NCBI GenBank assembly: GCA_034437455.1
Contig: DAOTUB010000335.1
Coordinates: 1-37,936 of the forward strand
Length of the DNA: 37,936 bases
Source of the DNA: DAOTUB01 sp034437455
GTDB lineage: Bacteria > Chloroflexota > Anaerolineae > B4-G1
Direction of reading: 5' to 3'
Below, in pieces: positions 7,558 through 14,448 of this stretch. Below the pieces are notes generated by a model. It saw only the letters and a program-made list of their open reading frames with translations. It did not search any database and had not been told where the DNA came from. Numbering within the stretch: the stretch's first letter is position 1; each line of letters starts with the position of its first letter. The position numbers were made by a program, and so were the translations under genes.

Positions 7558-7775
7558 TCACTGCTCAGCCTGCGCCGGTCGAGTAGGCCTTCAGGCCATA
7601 TCCGCCGGGTTGAGCCTGTCGAAACCAGACCAAGCAGGCAGCCCATGTGGGACAAAATCAACTGCAAAATCCGCTCGCTTCACTTCGACAGGCTCAGTAC
7701 AAGGATTTCGATACGCCGCCACAAAAAGCGTGGCGGCTACTCAACCAGCGCTCGCTTCAATGACCTGAGCAGTTA
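7558..7775. repeat. Dispersed repeat with TAACTGCTCA-type ends, copy B (218 bp)
   Basis: It begins TCACTGCTCAG and ends CTGAGCAGTTA, an inverted terminal repeat with one mismatch. Its right third (about 7712-7775) is nearly identical to 28099-28168, including the hairpin CCGCCAC/GTGGCGG behind a GTAG foot on the minus strand. It fills most of the gene-free stretch 7524-7808. Confidence 0.65.
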
Positions 7776-7808
7776 CTCGCCGGATGCAGTTTATCCGCCG
7801 GATGCAAT

Positions 7809-8321
7809 TTATCCGCTCAGCGCCTGCCAGACAAAGATGAGAATCATCAAGATACCAATGAGGAACTGCACACCGCCGGAGAGCGTGCAGCCGACCAACC
7901 ATCCACCGCCCGCTTTGATCGCCTCGTTCCAATCCTTGCGCCGGTACCACTCGGCCAGGACGACGCCGGCGATGGCGCCGACGAACGCGCCAACCACCGC
8001 GCCGACCCCCAAAAAGATCGCGCCGATGACGGCCCCAATCGCCCCCAGCGCCAGCCCGGCCAGCAGCGACCACACAGAGGCCCCGCCGAGTTTGGCTCCT
8101 ACCTGGGTCATCCACAAGTCGGCGCTGAAACCGATGGCGCCCAGGAGGGTGAGGACGAAGAAGGTAAAGGGATCGATGGTAGCGAACCGCTCGGCGATGG
8201 CATAGACCAACGTCACGAGCCAGATAAAACCGACGCCCGGAACGAGCGGCAGGATGACGCCGAGCAACCCGACGAACATCGCCGCCAGCGCGACCCAGAA
8301 AGCTGTCATCGGAAGTATCAT
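7809..8321 (-). CDS. DUF456 domain membrane protein
   Basis: About 170 residues with four to five hydrophobic segments. The pattern PLVPGVGFIWLVTLVYA near the N-terminus, the long Gly/Ala-rich helices (LGAIGAVIGAIFLGVGAVVG) and the AEWYRRKDWNEAIKAG loop are typical of the DUF456 family, whose biochemical role is not established. The start is uncertain: ATG at 8321 or 8309, or a TTG at 8354; none has a convincing ribosome binding site. On the 3' side it runs into the copy B repeat. The 15-bp inverted repeat at 8354-8407 sits upstream. Confidence 0.8.
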   Translation of the reverse strand: MILPMTAFWVALAAMFVGLLGVILPLVPGVGFIWLVTLVYAIAERFATIDPFTFFVLTLLGAIGFSADLWMTQVGAKLGGASVWSLLAGLALGAIGAVIGAIFLGVGAVVGAFVGAIAGVVLAEWYRRKDWNEAIKAGGGWLVGCTLSGGVQFLIGILMILIFVWQALSG

Positions 8322-8353
8322 TGTGCAAAGAGTGAAAGTAAAATAAGGATACA

Positions 8354-8407
8354 AGTAGACAAGTACACAAGGTTCCCGTTTACTTTCTACTCGTGTACTT
8401 GTCTACT
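8354..8407. repeat. Perfect 15-bp inverted repeat of short-phase type
   Basis: AGTAGACAAGTACAC (8354-8368) is repeated inversely at 8393-8407, around a 24-base loop. The arms are built of GTAGACAA/GTACAC-like steps and resemble other short-phase repeats in this window. It lies between tRNA-Lys and the DUF456 gene. Confidence 0.7.
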
Positions 8408-8416
8408 CTTCTCAAG

Positions 8417-8489
8417 TGGGCCGTGCAGGATTCGAACCCGCGGCCCTGGGCTTAAAAGGCCCCTGCTCTACCAACTGAGCTAACGGCCC
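8417..8489 (-). tRNA. tRNA-Lys (anticodon TTT)
   Basis: Read on the minus strand: acceptor GGGCCGT pairing with ACGGCCC, D arm GCTCAGTTGGTAGAGC, anticodon loop CTTTTAA with anticodon TTT, T arm GCGGGTTCGAATCCTGC, discriminator A. 73 bases, CCA not encoded. One mismatch at the top of the anticodon stem (27-43). Confidence 0.97.
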
Positions 8490-8573
8490 ACAAAAGTATA
8501 ACACGCAGAGAATAGGTTGTCAACCTCGCAGATATAAACAACCGGGAGAAAAGTTGCACGAGAATCCCACCGT

Positions 8574-8618
8574 TGTAACATTGCTGTAACACACCGGCCT
8601 GGAATCTCGTGCTATAAT
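8574..8618 (+). promoter_or_regulatory. Promoter with WalR-like direct repeat upstream of the dockerin gene
   Basis: TGTAAC (8574-8579), five bases, TGTAAC (8585-8590), 22 bases, then TATAAT (8613-8618) with an extended TGC in front. Activator half-sites at about -51 and -40 replace a -35 box. Confidence 0.7.
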
Positions 8619-8675
8619 GAGCACCACATGTGGAGCAATTTGCCTAGAGCATTACTTGATAGGGGGGAAGAAACA

Positions 8676-9215
8676 ATGAAACTACGATTTCATCGTCTGA
8701 GCTTAATCATGGTAATCATCCTTGCAAGTTTACTGCCCATTTCTGTAGGCGCCGACCCCAACGGACCATCTATTCAGGGTAGCGCGCAGCGACAAGGCGC
8801 GCAGACAGGTCACGCCAACACCATCGTAACCGCAGGCATAGATGGCGGGGAGATCATAGCCACGACCAAGACAACAGAGGATGGCACGTTTATCTCTCCT
8901 CTGCAGGTCCCGGCAGGCGGCGACTATGTCGTCAACGCCCACTACGCTGGCTATCTCCAATCACAGAAGAACTCGGTACATGTCGAGGAAACCGCTGTGG
9001 ACGTCGGAGCCACCAAGCTGGTGGGAGGAGACGTCAACAGCGACAATTGTATCAACATCCTCGACATCGTGGCCATCATCGGCGTGTTCGACACGACATC
9101 GTGGCCTGCCAGCGAGCCCAAGGACATCAACGACGACGGAGCCGTCAATATCCTCGACCTGACCCTGGCGGCTGGCAACTTTACACGCTGCGGCCCCACA
9201 CCGTGGGTAGACTAG
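8676..9215 (+). CDS. Secreted dockerin-domain protein
   Basis: 179 residues. A signal peptide spans about 1-26 (ending ISVGA). Residues 30-112 look like a carboxypeptidase-regulatory or SdrB-type beta sandwich (TTEDGTFISPLQVPAGGDYVV, then HYAGYL). Residues 118-173 form a type I dockerin with two calcium loops: GDVNSDNCINILD and KDINDDGAVNILDLTLAAGNF. Dockerins bind cohesins, and three cohesin proteins are encoded within 4 kb, so it is probably displayed on a cohesin scaffold. It has no catalytic domain. The ATG at 8676 follows AGGGGGGAAG; an upstream ATG at 8628 lacks such a site. Cys125 and Cys172, inside the dockerin, could form a disulfide. The promoter is the one at 8574-8618. Confidence 0.85.
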   Translation: MKLRFHRLSLIMVIILASLLPISVGADPNGPSIQGSAQRQGAQTGHANTIVTAGIDGGEIIATTKTTEDGTFISPLQVPAGGDYVVNAHYAGYLQSQKNSVHVEETAVDVGATKLVGGDVNSDNCINILDIVAIIGVFDTTSWPASEPKDINDDGAVNILDLTLAAGNFTRCGPTPWVD

Positions 9216-9441
9216 CTAAACACTTCGTTTAACATCTTGCAGGAGGATGTGCAGATATCAGGAGCAGCGCCGACTGAGCGAGTAACAGGTGGCTAGTGCG
9301 ACGCACTCCACCAAGCAAGCAGCCTCAGCTCCCGCTGGAGACTCCTCTCGCCTACTTCTCGGCACTACGTGCTCTCTCCTCAATGCGCTCCCATAGTCTC
9401 TGCACTATCCATCCGAAATGTGCTCTACACATAAATCTTAC

Positions 9442-9470
9442 TTGACACCAAGTCGCTATCAGGCTACAAT
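9442..9470 (+). promoter_or_regulatory. Near-consensus sigma-A promoter for the cohesin operon
   Basis: TTGACA (9442-9447), 17 bases, TACAAT (9465-9470), 28 bases before the GTG of the leader ORF at 9499. The preceding gene-free stretch from 9216 holds small hairpins but no ORF or RNA family that I recognise. Confidence 0.75.
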
Positions 9471-9498
9471 GTCAACGGTTCGTGGAGGGAGGGAAAAC

Positions 9499-9672
9499 GT
9501 GGTAGTTGCCATCGCGAGTCTATCAAAAGGTTTGCGCTTCTTTGCGGTAGCTCCACTCCTGGCGCTCATCTCGGCGGCCAGAGTGAGTATTCCAGCGCAT
9601 CATTTCGCCACCCGATGCAATTTCTCCGTCCTCGATCTGAACCTGGCTATCCCGATTGAAAAATGCCCATGA
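9499..9672 (+). CDS. Short leader ORF coupled to the cohesin gene
   Basis: 57 codons starting with GTG behind a strong GGAGGGAGGG site, right after a near-consensus promoter. The product begins with a hydrophobic signal-like stretch (LRFFAVAPLLALISAARV) and has no recognised domain. Its stop TGA overlaps the ATG at 9669 (ATGA) of the cohesin gene, which has no ribosome binding site of its own. So the likely role is translational coupling. It could also be a small secreted peptide, or the damaged N-terminus of an older gene. Confidence 0.5.
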   Translation: MVVAIASLSKGLRFFAVAPLLALISAARVSIPAHHFATRCNFSVLDLNLAIPIEKCP

Positions 9673-10295
9673 GCAAACAAGTCAAACACCGCCGCTCTGC
9701 ATGGATATGGTTCATCTGCTGGGTATGGGTCATCGGGACCGCAATGTCCACAGGCGCTCAGAGTACGAGAGTTTGGCTCGACCCGGCGAGGCTGGAGATA
9801 GCTCCCGGCGGCGCAGGGACGCTCAGTATCCGCGTGGAAAACGTCCATCAACTGGCAGGCGCCGAGGTGCACCTGACCTTCGATCCGGCGTTGTTGGAGG
9901 CGACGGACGAGGACCCGTTGACCGAGGGAGTGCAAATCGCCCACGGGGACTTTTTAAGTCCCGATTTCGTCGCGCAAAACATCGTCGAACCGGGCAACGG
10001 CACGATCGATTACGCCATCGCCTGCATACCGGTGGACAAGGCCGTCAGCGGCAGCGGCGTGTTGGCGCGCCTCTCTCTCCATGCTTTGTCTGAAGGAGAG
10101 ACGCTGGTCAGCATTCGCAGCGTACTCTTTGCGGATCCGCAGGGGCAGCCTATTGAGACCGACGCCGATTCCAGCCTAGTCGTCATCAGTCGCTCCGGTC
10201 CGCCCCTGACCGTTTGGGGGTTGATCGGGTTGGTCGCCATCATTGTCGCGATAGGCTTGGTCGCGGTTGTGTGGAGCGCCATCAAGGCGCGCTAA
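9669..10295 (+). CDS. Membrane-anchored cohesin-domain protein
   Basis: 208 residues. The N-terminal signal or anchor spans about 9-30. Residues 35-173 form a cohesin domain: IRVENVHQLAGAEVHLTFDP, ATDEDPLTEGVQIAHGDFL, VSGSGVLARLSLHAL. A Pro-rich joint is followed by a C-terminal membrane helix (182-203) and a short basic tail (SAIKAR), so the cohesin is displayed outside. Its sequence is close to the cohesin of the next gene, 43 bp downstream, a tandem duplication. It probably holds dockerin proteins such as the one at 8676. The start is the ATG at 9669, overlapping the leader ORF stop; the ATG at 9663 is the alternative. Confidence 0.85.
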   Translation: MSKQVKHRRSAWIWFICWVWVIGTAMSTGAQSTRVWLDPARLEIAPGGAGTLSIRVENVHQLAGAEVHLTFDPALLEATDEDPLTEGVQIAHGDFLSPDFVAQNIVEPGNGTIDYAIACIPVDKAVSGSGVLARLSLHALSEGETLVSIRSVLFADPQGQPIETDADSSLVVISRSGPPLTVWGLIGLVAIIVAIGLVAVVWSAIKAR

Positions 10296-10338
10296 TTGGC
10301 AATCAAGAATCACATATATAACAATAGGAGAGGGAATA

Positions 10339-11436
10339 ATGAAAAAACAATTTACGATATCGGGAGGTCGCTGGATCGGCCTGGCCCTGATGGTGGTCGC
10401 ATTGTGCCTCGTACCTGCCGGTCACGGACTGGCCCAGAGCACAACGGCGGCTATCTTTCCAGCGAGCCGCGCAATAGATGTGGGAGCCACTACGACGGTG
10501 GATATCCGTATCGAGAACGTGGCCGGTCTGGCTGGCGCCGAAGCGCATCTGACCTTCGATCCAGTGCTGCTGGAGGTGGTGGATGCCAACACGGGCGAGG
10601 CCGGCGTACAAATTCAGTCCGGCACGCTTCTTAGCCCGGACTTTGTGGCGCAGAACGCCGCGGATCAGGTTGCCGGAACGATAGACTTTTCCGTCGCCCA
10701 GATGCCGCCCCATGGGCCGGTCAGTGGCAGTGGAGTCCTGGCCACGATCACGTTCCGGGGAAAGATAGCCGGGACCTCAGCCGTTGGTTTTTCGAGCGTT
10801 CTCTTATCCGATACAGATGGTGGGGCCATCAACGCCACTATCCAGAATGGAAGTATCACTGTCGGCTCAGTAGAGACTCCAACACCAACAAGTACGTCCA
10901 CGCCTGGTCCCACGTCCACGCCTGGTCCCACGTCCACGCCTGGTCCTACATCCACGCCTGGTCCCACGTCCACGCCTGGTCCCACGTCCACGCCTGGTTC
11001 TACGTCCACGCCTGGTCCCACGTCCACGCCTGGTTCCACGTCCACGCCCACTCCTGCTCCCACACCGACTGTGGCAAAGATCATCGGCTATCACACCGTG
11101 AAATCCGGGGAGACGCTATATTGTATCGGGCGGGCCTACGGGGTGGATCCCTACGCCATTGCCACCCAGAATGGGATTGTCAATCCCAACTTGATCCACG
11201 CTGGACAGATACTGGCAATCCCCCGCGTCTACAAGTCACTGCCGACCGGTTGGGTCTGTCCGCGCCAGTTCGGTGATCCAGATCAAGATTGTCGCTGGTA
11301 TCATACCGTCGTTTCAGGCGAAAACCTGTACCGCATCGCACTGAAATACGGCGTTAGCATGTACGCCATCGCCGAGGCGAACGGCATCACCAACCTGAAC
11401 TATATCTACGTCGGGCAGGTGCTCTGCATTCCATAG
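10339..11436 (+). CDS. Cohesin protein with two LysM domains
   Basis: 365 residues. Signal peptide 1-33 (ending GLAQS). Cohesin domain 37-176 (IRIENVAGLAGAEAHLTFDP, VSGSGVLATITF). Linker 180-245 contains nine STPG(P/S)T-type units, encoded by 18-bp tandem repeats at about 10893-11050. Two LysM domains follow: 251-295 and 321-365 (YHTVKSGETLYCIGRAYGV; YHTVVSGENLYRIALKYGV). LysM binds peptidoglycan or chitin-like glycans, so this protein should fix a cohesin to the cell wall. Paired cysteines in and between the LysM domains suggest disulfides. The ATG at 10339 follows GGAGAGGG; upstream ATG/GTG codons overlap the previous gene. The repeat linker may vary in length between strains. Confidence 0.9.
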   Translation: MKKQFTISGGRWIGLALMVVALCLVPAGHGLAQSTTAAIFPASRAIDVGATTTVDIRIENVAGLAGAEAHLTFDPVLLEVVDANTGEAGVQIQSGTLLSPDFVAQNAADQVAGTIDFSVAQMPPHGPVSGSGVLATITFRGKIAGTSAVGFSSVLLSDTDGGAINATIQNGSITVGSVETPTPTSTSTPGPTSTPGPTSTPGPTSTPGPTSTPGPTSTPGSTSTPGPTSTPGSTSTPTPAPTPTVAKIIGYHTVKSGETLYCIGRAYGVDPYAIATQNGIVNPNLIHAGQILAIPRVYKSLPTGWVCPRQFGDPDQDCRWYHTVVSGENLYRIALKYGVSMYAIAEANGITNLNYIYVGQVLCIP

Positions 11437-11490
11437 GGTCGATCTGACAGAGACCACGCCGCCCAGACGACGATTTCTCTCTTTCCAACC

Positions 11491-11634
11491 CTAGCAGGCT
11501 GTCGGAGAGGTTAATTCGTGCCGAAGATTTTTCAGCAAGCGTCGTTTTTTCAGCACAGATGCGGGTTATATGTTGGTGAAAGTCAACAAAACCGCAAAAT
11601 ATTCGGAAAGTTTTTCTCTCCGACAGCCTGCTAG
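11491..11634. mobile_element. MITE-like element, 144 bp with 19-bp perfect terminal inverted repeats
   Basis: CTAGCAGGCTGTCGGAGAG (11491-11509) is repeated as its exact inverse complement at 11616-11634. The 106 bases between contain no gene. Ends of the type CAGGCTGTCGGA occur in several insertion sequences, so this is probably a non-autonomous derivative; no transposase for it is in the window. The outer CTAG may be part of the target site. It sits 54 bp after the stop of the cohesin-LysM gene. Confidence 0.8.
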
Positions 11635-11690
11635 TAGCGTAAGAACGGACCTGGCTCGGCGCAAGCGCCAGGCGGTTGGCAACTTCTGAT

Positions 11691-11734
11691 TGATTAAAAT
11701 GAAAACGCCCGACCCGACAATCGGGGTTGGGCGT
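11691..11734 (-). terminator. Rho-independent terminator of the cohesin-dockerin gene
   Basis: On the minus strand ACGCCCAACCCCGA, a short loop, then TCGGGTCGGGCGT (11734-11705), followed by TTTTCATTTTAAT. It lies 40 bp after the stop of the gene 11775-12872. Confidence 0.8.
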
Positions 11735-11774
11735 CTCCACTATATTTCCGATGAGGCTTGCTTGCGCCTCACGA

Positions 11775-12872
11775 TTATGGACAAGCACAAGTGCCGGGCT
11801 GTTCCCACGTCGAGAGAGGCCCGCACCTCCCAAAGTTGCCGGCGGTGATGGACAGGTCAGCAATATCTATCTTGTTATCGGCGTTGATGTCGACAACCCG
11901 GCACCCGCTCCAGCGACTTTGTCCACTGGTGACGCCAAAACACATAGCGATCTTGACCAAGTCAAAGATGTTGATCACGTCATTCTCGTCCACGTCTCCG
12001 CCGAGCAATCTGATGTCGCCCAGGTTATAGGCGCCTGCAAAGCCACCGCGAGGCAAGGCCTGCTGACCGCTCAGGTACCCATGCTGAAAGACCGACAGGC
12101 AGCGATAGTCGTGCCCGTCGTAGGGGATGATCGTAAAGCAGCCATTGTTGTTGGTGTAGGCAAACGGCAGGTCGGGGATGGGAGTGGAGAACCGTTGCCG
12201 GTTCGCTGGCGCGGCTTCTGTAGACTGGGTCGAAGGCAGACAGGGTTCTTCGGTCAGGATCACGAGGGTATCCTGGAGTCTGGTGTCAGAGCGCCCCTGC
12301 AATCTCACCCGGCCACAGATCGGGGGGCGGGTGTCGCCGCCGACCTGACCCCCAGTGGAATTGTGGGCGATGGGCATACCGTCGAAATCAACCAGAGCGG
12401 TTCTCTGAAATTGAACATCTGCCCATCCGGCGACCACGACCTGCCAGGTGATACTGGCCACAAAGCACTGTCCTGTGATAGGGAAAGCTGGCTGATAGAG
12501 AGTGGCAGCAAACTCGATCTGACCGTTCTTGTTGTCCACCCAATTGCGCCCCTCGAAATAATCCTTGCCCACAAAGCAATTACCCAACCCAACTTGCACC
12601 CCAGGTGCGGTTGCATCGGCGTCCACGACTTGAACTATAGTGGGGTCGAAGGTGATGGTGAACTCGACACCGGTTACCTTGTTGCCAGCGGCATCCAATC
12701 TCACTGCGTTTCCTCCCCTCATACCAGACGGGATTCGTAGACTGGGCGGATCGATCCACAGACGCGCGCCCCCCTGGGCGACGGCCGGTTGCCAGGTTCC
12801 CAGCAAAAACAGGGGTGAGAGCACTGTAGAGAGCAACAGTACAGTGGTAATGGAACGTCTAAACCGTTTCAT
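11775..12872 (-). CDS. Secreted cohesin-dockerin protein
   Basis: 365 residues. Signal peptide about 1-33 (AVAQG). Residues 37-178 form a cohesin-type sandwich (GVEFTITFDPTIVQVVDAD, ITGQCFVASITWQVV). Residues 183-290 are a carboxypeptidase-regulatory-like domain (CGRVRLQGRSD, TNNNGCFTIIPYDG). Residues 291-352 are a type I dockerin with loops GDVDENDVINIFDL and VDINADNKIDIADLSITAGNF. Carrying both partners on one chain, it could bridge other cohesin and dockerin proteins or form polymers; this is inferred. The dockerin ends (TAGNFGRCGP) closely match the 8676 protein (AAGNFTRCGP). Many cysteines suggest disulfides outside the cell. The ATG at 12872 follows AAGGAG. It is convergent with the cohesin-LysM gene. 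Confidence 0.85.
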   Translation of the reverse strand: MKRFRRSITTVLLLSTVLSPLFLLGTWQPAVAQGGARLWIDPPSLRIPSGMRGGNAVRLDAAGNKVTGVEFTITFDPTIVQVVDADATAPGVQVGLGNCFVGKDYFEGRNWVDNKNGQIEFAATLYQPAFPITGQCFVASITWQVVVAGWADVQFQRTALVDFDGMPIAHNSTGGQVGGDTRPPICGRVRLQGRSDTRLQDTLVILTEEPCLPSTQSTEAAPANRQRFSTPIPDLPFAYTNNNGCFTIIPYDGHDYRCLSVFQHGYLSGQQALPRGGFAGAYNLGDIRLLGGDVDENDVINIFDLVKIAMCFGVTSGQSRWSGCRVVDINADNKIDIADLSITAGNFGRCGPLSTWEQPGTCACP

Positions 12873-13286
12873 TTCAAATCTCCTTGTTGAAAAATTCTGA
12901 ATAGGCTAAAATTGATATTCGAGGTTCCTGAGCTAAAAATTTTCTAGATCTATGTGGAACACACAACCTCCTTTCTTTGTTGACCTTTGAAACTCAATAA
13001 TAGTGAACTAGCAGTCTGTCAAAAAGAGTAAACCACCCCGCAGCAAGCTGCGGGGCATTGTCGGCGGGCAGGATCTCATTGGGGGCAGCCGCCTCCAAAC
13101 CCCCGCTGGCCATTCCTCCCCCCAGCAAGCTGAGGGGCATCCTGGCAGATTTAGTGAAATCCAGATTTCGGAAGTCTTGATCGAGCTTTGTATGCGCATA
13201 CAAAAGGTCGAAATCGGCTCGAAAATTGTCGGGTGGAGCTTCTGGAGAGACTTCCGATGGCAGAACAGAATTAGATCGATTGATAG

Positions 13287-13530
13287 CTATTCTTGGGGAA
13301 AACACCACCTCCTTTGCCATAGGACTTTCACAATTGTTCTCAACGCCAAACTGTCCCAATCCTCTCCTGGCTCAAGTTGCCAGCGACGATCACCAGGTAA
13401 GTCATAGACATTCCTCAATACATTGTTCGAGCGCGGTGAACGTTGTGCCACAGTGCCAAGTTGTAACTGCTCCGGCCTAGACCTCCGAGGCCTTTGACAG
13501 CCGTTTCGTCCACTGCAATTATCGAAAATG
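13287..13530 (-). pseudogene. Decayed dockerin-gene remnant
   Basis: On the minus strand the DNA reads NVYDL in one frame (about 13400) and then VIVAGNLSQE in the next. One extra base splits what would be a normal dockerin second loop (NVYDL-LVIVAGNL). Upstream, the frames show stops and no clear first loop. A WalR-like promoter on the same strand (13593-13637) points at it, as in the intact dockerin gene. The rest of 12873-13286 holds palindromes (CCCCGCAGCAAGCTGCGGGG at 13036) but nothing coding. Confidence 0.4.
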
Positions 13531-13592
13531 GCCGGTGTTTCACACTTGAGTGAGCTACAGTGAGACATCAGCGGTCTACATGGACACCAGCA

Positions 13593-13637
13593 AGTTTACC
13601 ATATCTCCTACTAGACAAGGGTTACGCTTCCGTTACA
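13593..13637 (-). promoter_or_regulatory. WalR-like direct repeat and -10 box facing the dockerin remnant
   Basis: On the minus strand TGTAAC (13637-13632), five bases, CGTAAC (13626-13621), 22 bases, then TAAACT (13598-13593). It has the same geometry as the three other copies, with a weaker -10. Confidence 0.5.
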
Positions 13638-13669
13638 GATGAGTTGTGACGAAGCAAAATTTTGAGCCG

Positions 13670-14196
13670 CTGTCCAACCACGGTGGCGAGCCTCTCAGCC
13701 ACAGTACTCAAAATGGGAACATCGTCGTCGGAGCAACCCCCACGCCGACAAATACCCCCACGTCCAACAATCCTACACCAACGCACACGCCGACTCCCCA
13801 CCGACGCCTACGGCGACTTCCGTCCCGACTGGGGACATCCTCGGCACCCACACGGTGCGAGCGGGGGAGACGCTGTACTGCATCACGCGGGCCTACGGAG
13901 TAGACCCCCACGCCATCGCCGCCCAGAACAGGATTCTCAATCCCAACCTCATCCACGCCGGGCAGGCGCTCAAGATTCCCAATAAACCGTACAAGCTGCC
14001 GGCCGGCCGGACCTGCCCGCGCCAATTCAATGGCGACGACGATGTAGATTGTCGCTGGAATCACACCGTCGTCGCGGGCGAGAATCTGTACCGCATCGGG
14101 CTGAAATACGGCGTCAGTATGTACACCATCGCCGGGGCGAACGGCATCACGAACATGAATCTCATCTATGTCGGCGATGTGCTTTGCATCCCCTAG
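13670..14196 (+). pseudogene. Broken copy of the cohesin-LysM-LysM gene
   Basis: The first part (13670-13800) encodes the end of a cohesin and a Thr/Pro linker (GGEPL, then STQNGNIVVGATPTPTN), matching GGAIN...TIQNGSITVGSVETPTPT of the intact gene at 10339. Near 13800 the frame shifts by one base, and the linker continues as PTPTATSVPTG into two complete LysM domains (THTVRAGETLYCITRAYGV; NHTVVAGENLYRIGLKYGV), ending at a proper stop. Most of the cohesin and the signal peptide are missing. The two LysM domains could only be made from an internal start such as the GTG at 13855, without a signal peptide. It is a truncated, frameshifted duplicate. Confidence 0.8.
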
Positions 14197-14216
14197 TTCC
14201 ACTCTTTCTCGTCGCG

Positions 14217-14276
14217 TAAGCGTTCACCCCTCCCTCGTAGGGAGGGGCAGGGGGAGGGGGAGGGGGTGAACGGTTA
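14217..14276. repeat. Minimal TAAGCGTTCA-ended repeat, copy E (60 bp)
   Basis: It starts TAAGCGTTCAC and ends GTGAACGGTTA. Inside is the hairpin CCCCTCCCTCGTAGGGAGGGG followed by a G-rich run. It has the same ends as the larger copies A and C but a different interior, directly after the LysM pseudogene, where it may also end transcription. Confidence 0.6.
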
Positions 14277-14413
14277 CCTCGTCGCTAGATCTGGTATCGA
14301 AGGCTCGACATTGTCAGACAAGTGTTCCACGATCCACAGGGAATAAAGTGGATCATTTCCAGGCCCCGGCCGGGTCAGGCTTGGGGCCTGGAGTATTCTT
14401 GCCCCACCGTTCC

Positions 14414-14441
14414 TTGCATCCTCCCGACTGTGTGCTACAAT
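14414..14441 (+). promoter_or_regulatory. Promoter of the CAP-domain gene, apparently leaderless
   Basis: TTGCAT (14414-14419), 16 bases, extended TGC and TACAAT (14436-14441). The ATG at 14449 follows only seven bases later, the position of the expected transcription start, and no ribosome binding site exists. Confidence 0.65.
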
Positions 14442-14448
14442 CTCCCCT

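Noticed and set aside
7741..8370. 209-codon frame overlapping the DUF456 gene on the same strand
   Set aside because: The DUF456 frame has the conserved membrane helices; the other frame is Arg/Gly-rich without features.
9216..9441. Possible riboswitch or T-box-like leader between the dockerin and cohesin genes
   Set aside because: Several small hairpins exist, but I could not match any RNA family, and the promoter for the next gene lies downstream of them.
10893..11050. 18-bp tandem repeats as a possible minisatellite or CRISPR
   Set aside because: They are in frame and encode the STPGPT linker between cohesin and LysM.
11387..11863. 158-codon minus-strand frame across the MITE and the terminator
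   Set aside because: It runs through a mobile element and a terminator hairpin and has no recognisable domain.
13430..13520. VDETAVKGLGG text on the minus strand as a DDE transposase remnant
   Set aside because: Only a few residues resemble a transposase; the adjacent DNA fits a frameshifted dockerin better and no inverted ends frame it.
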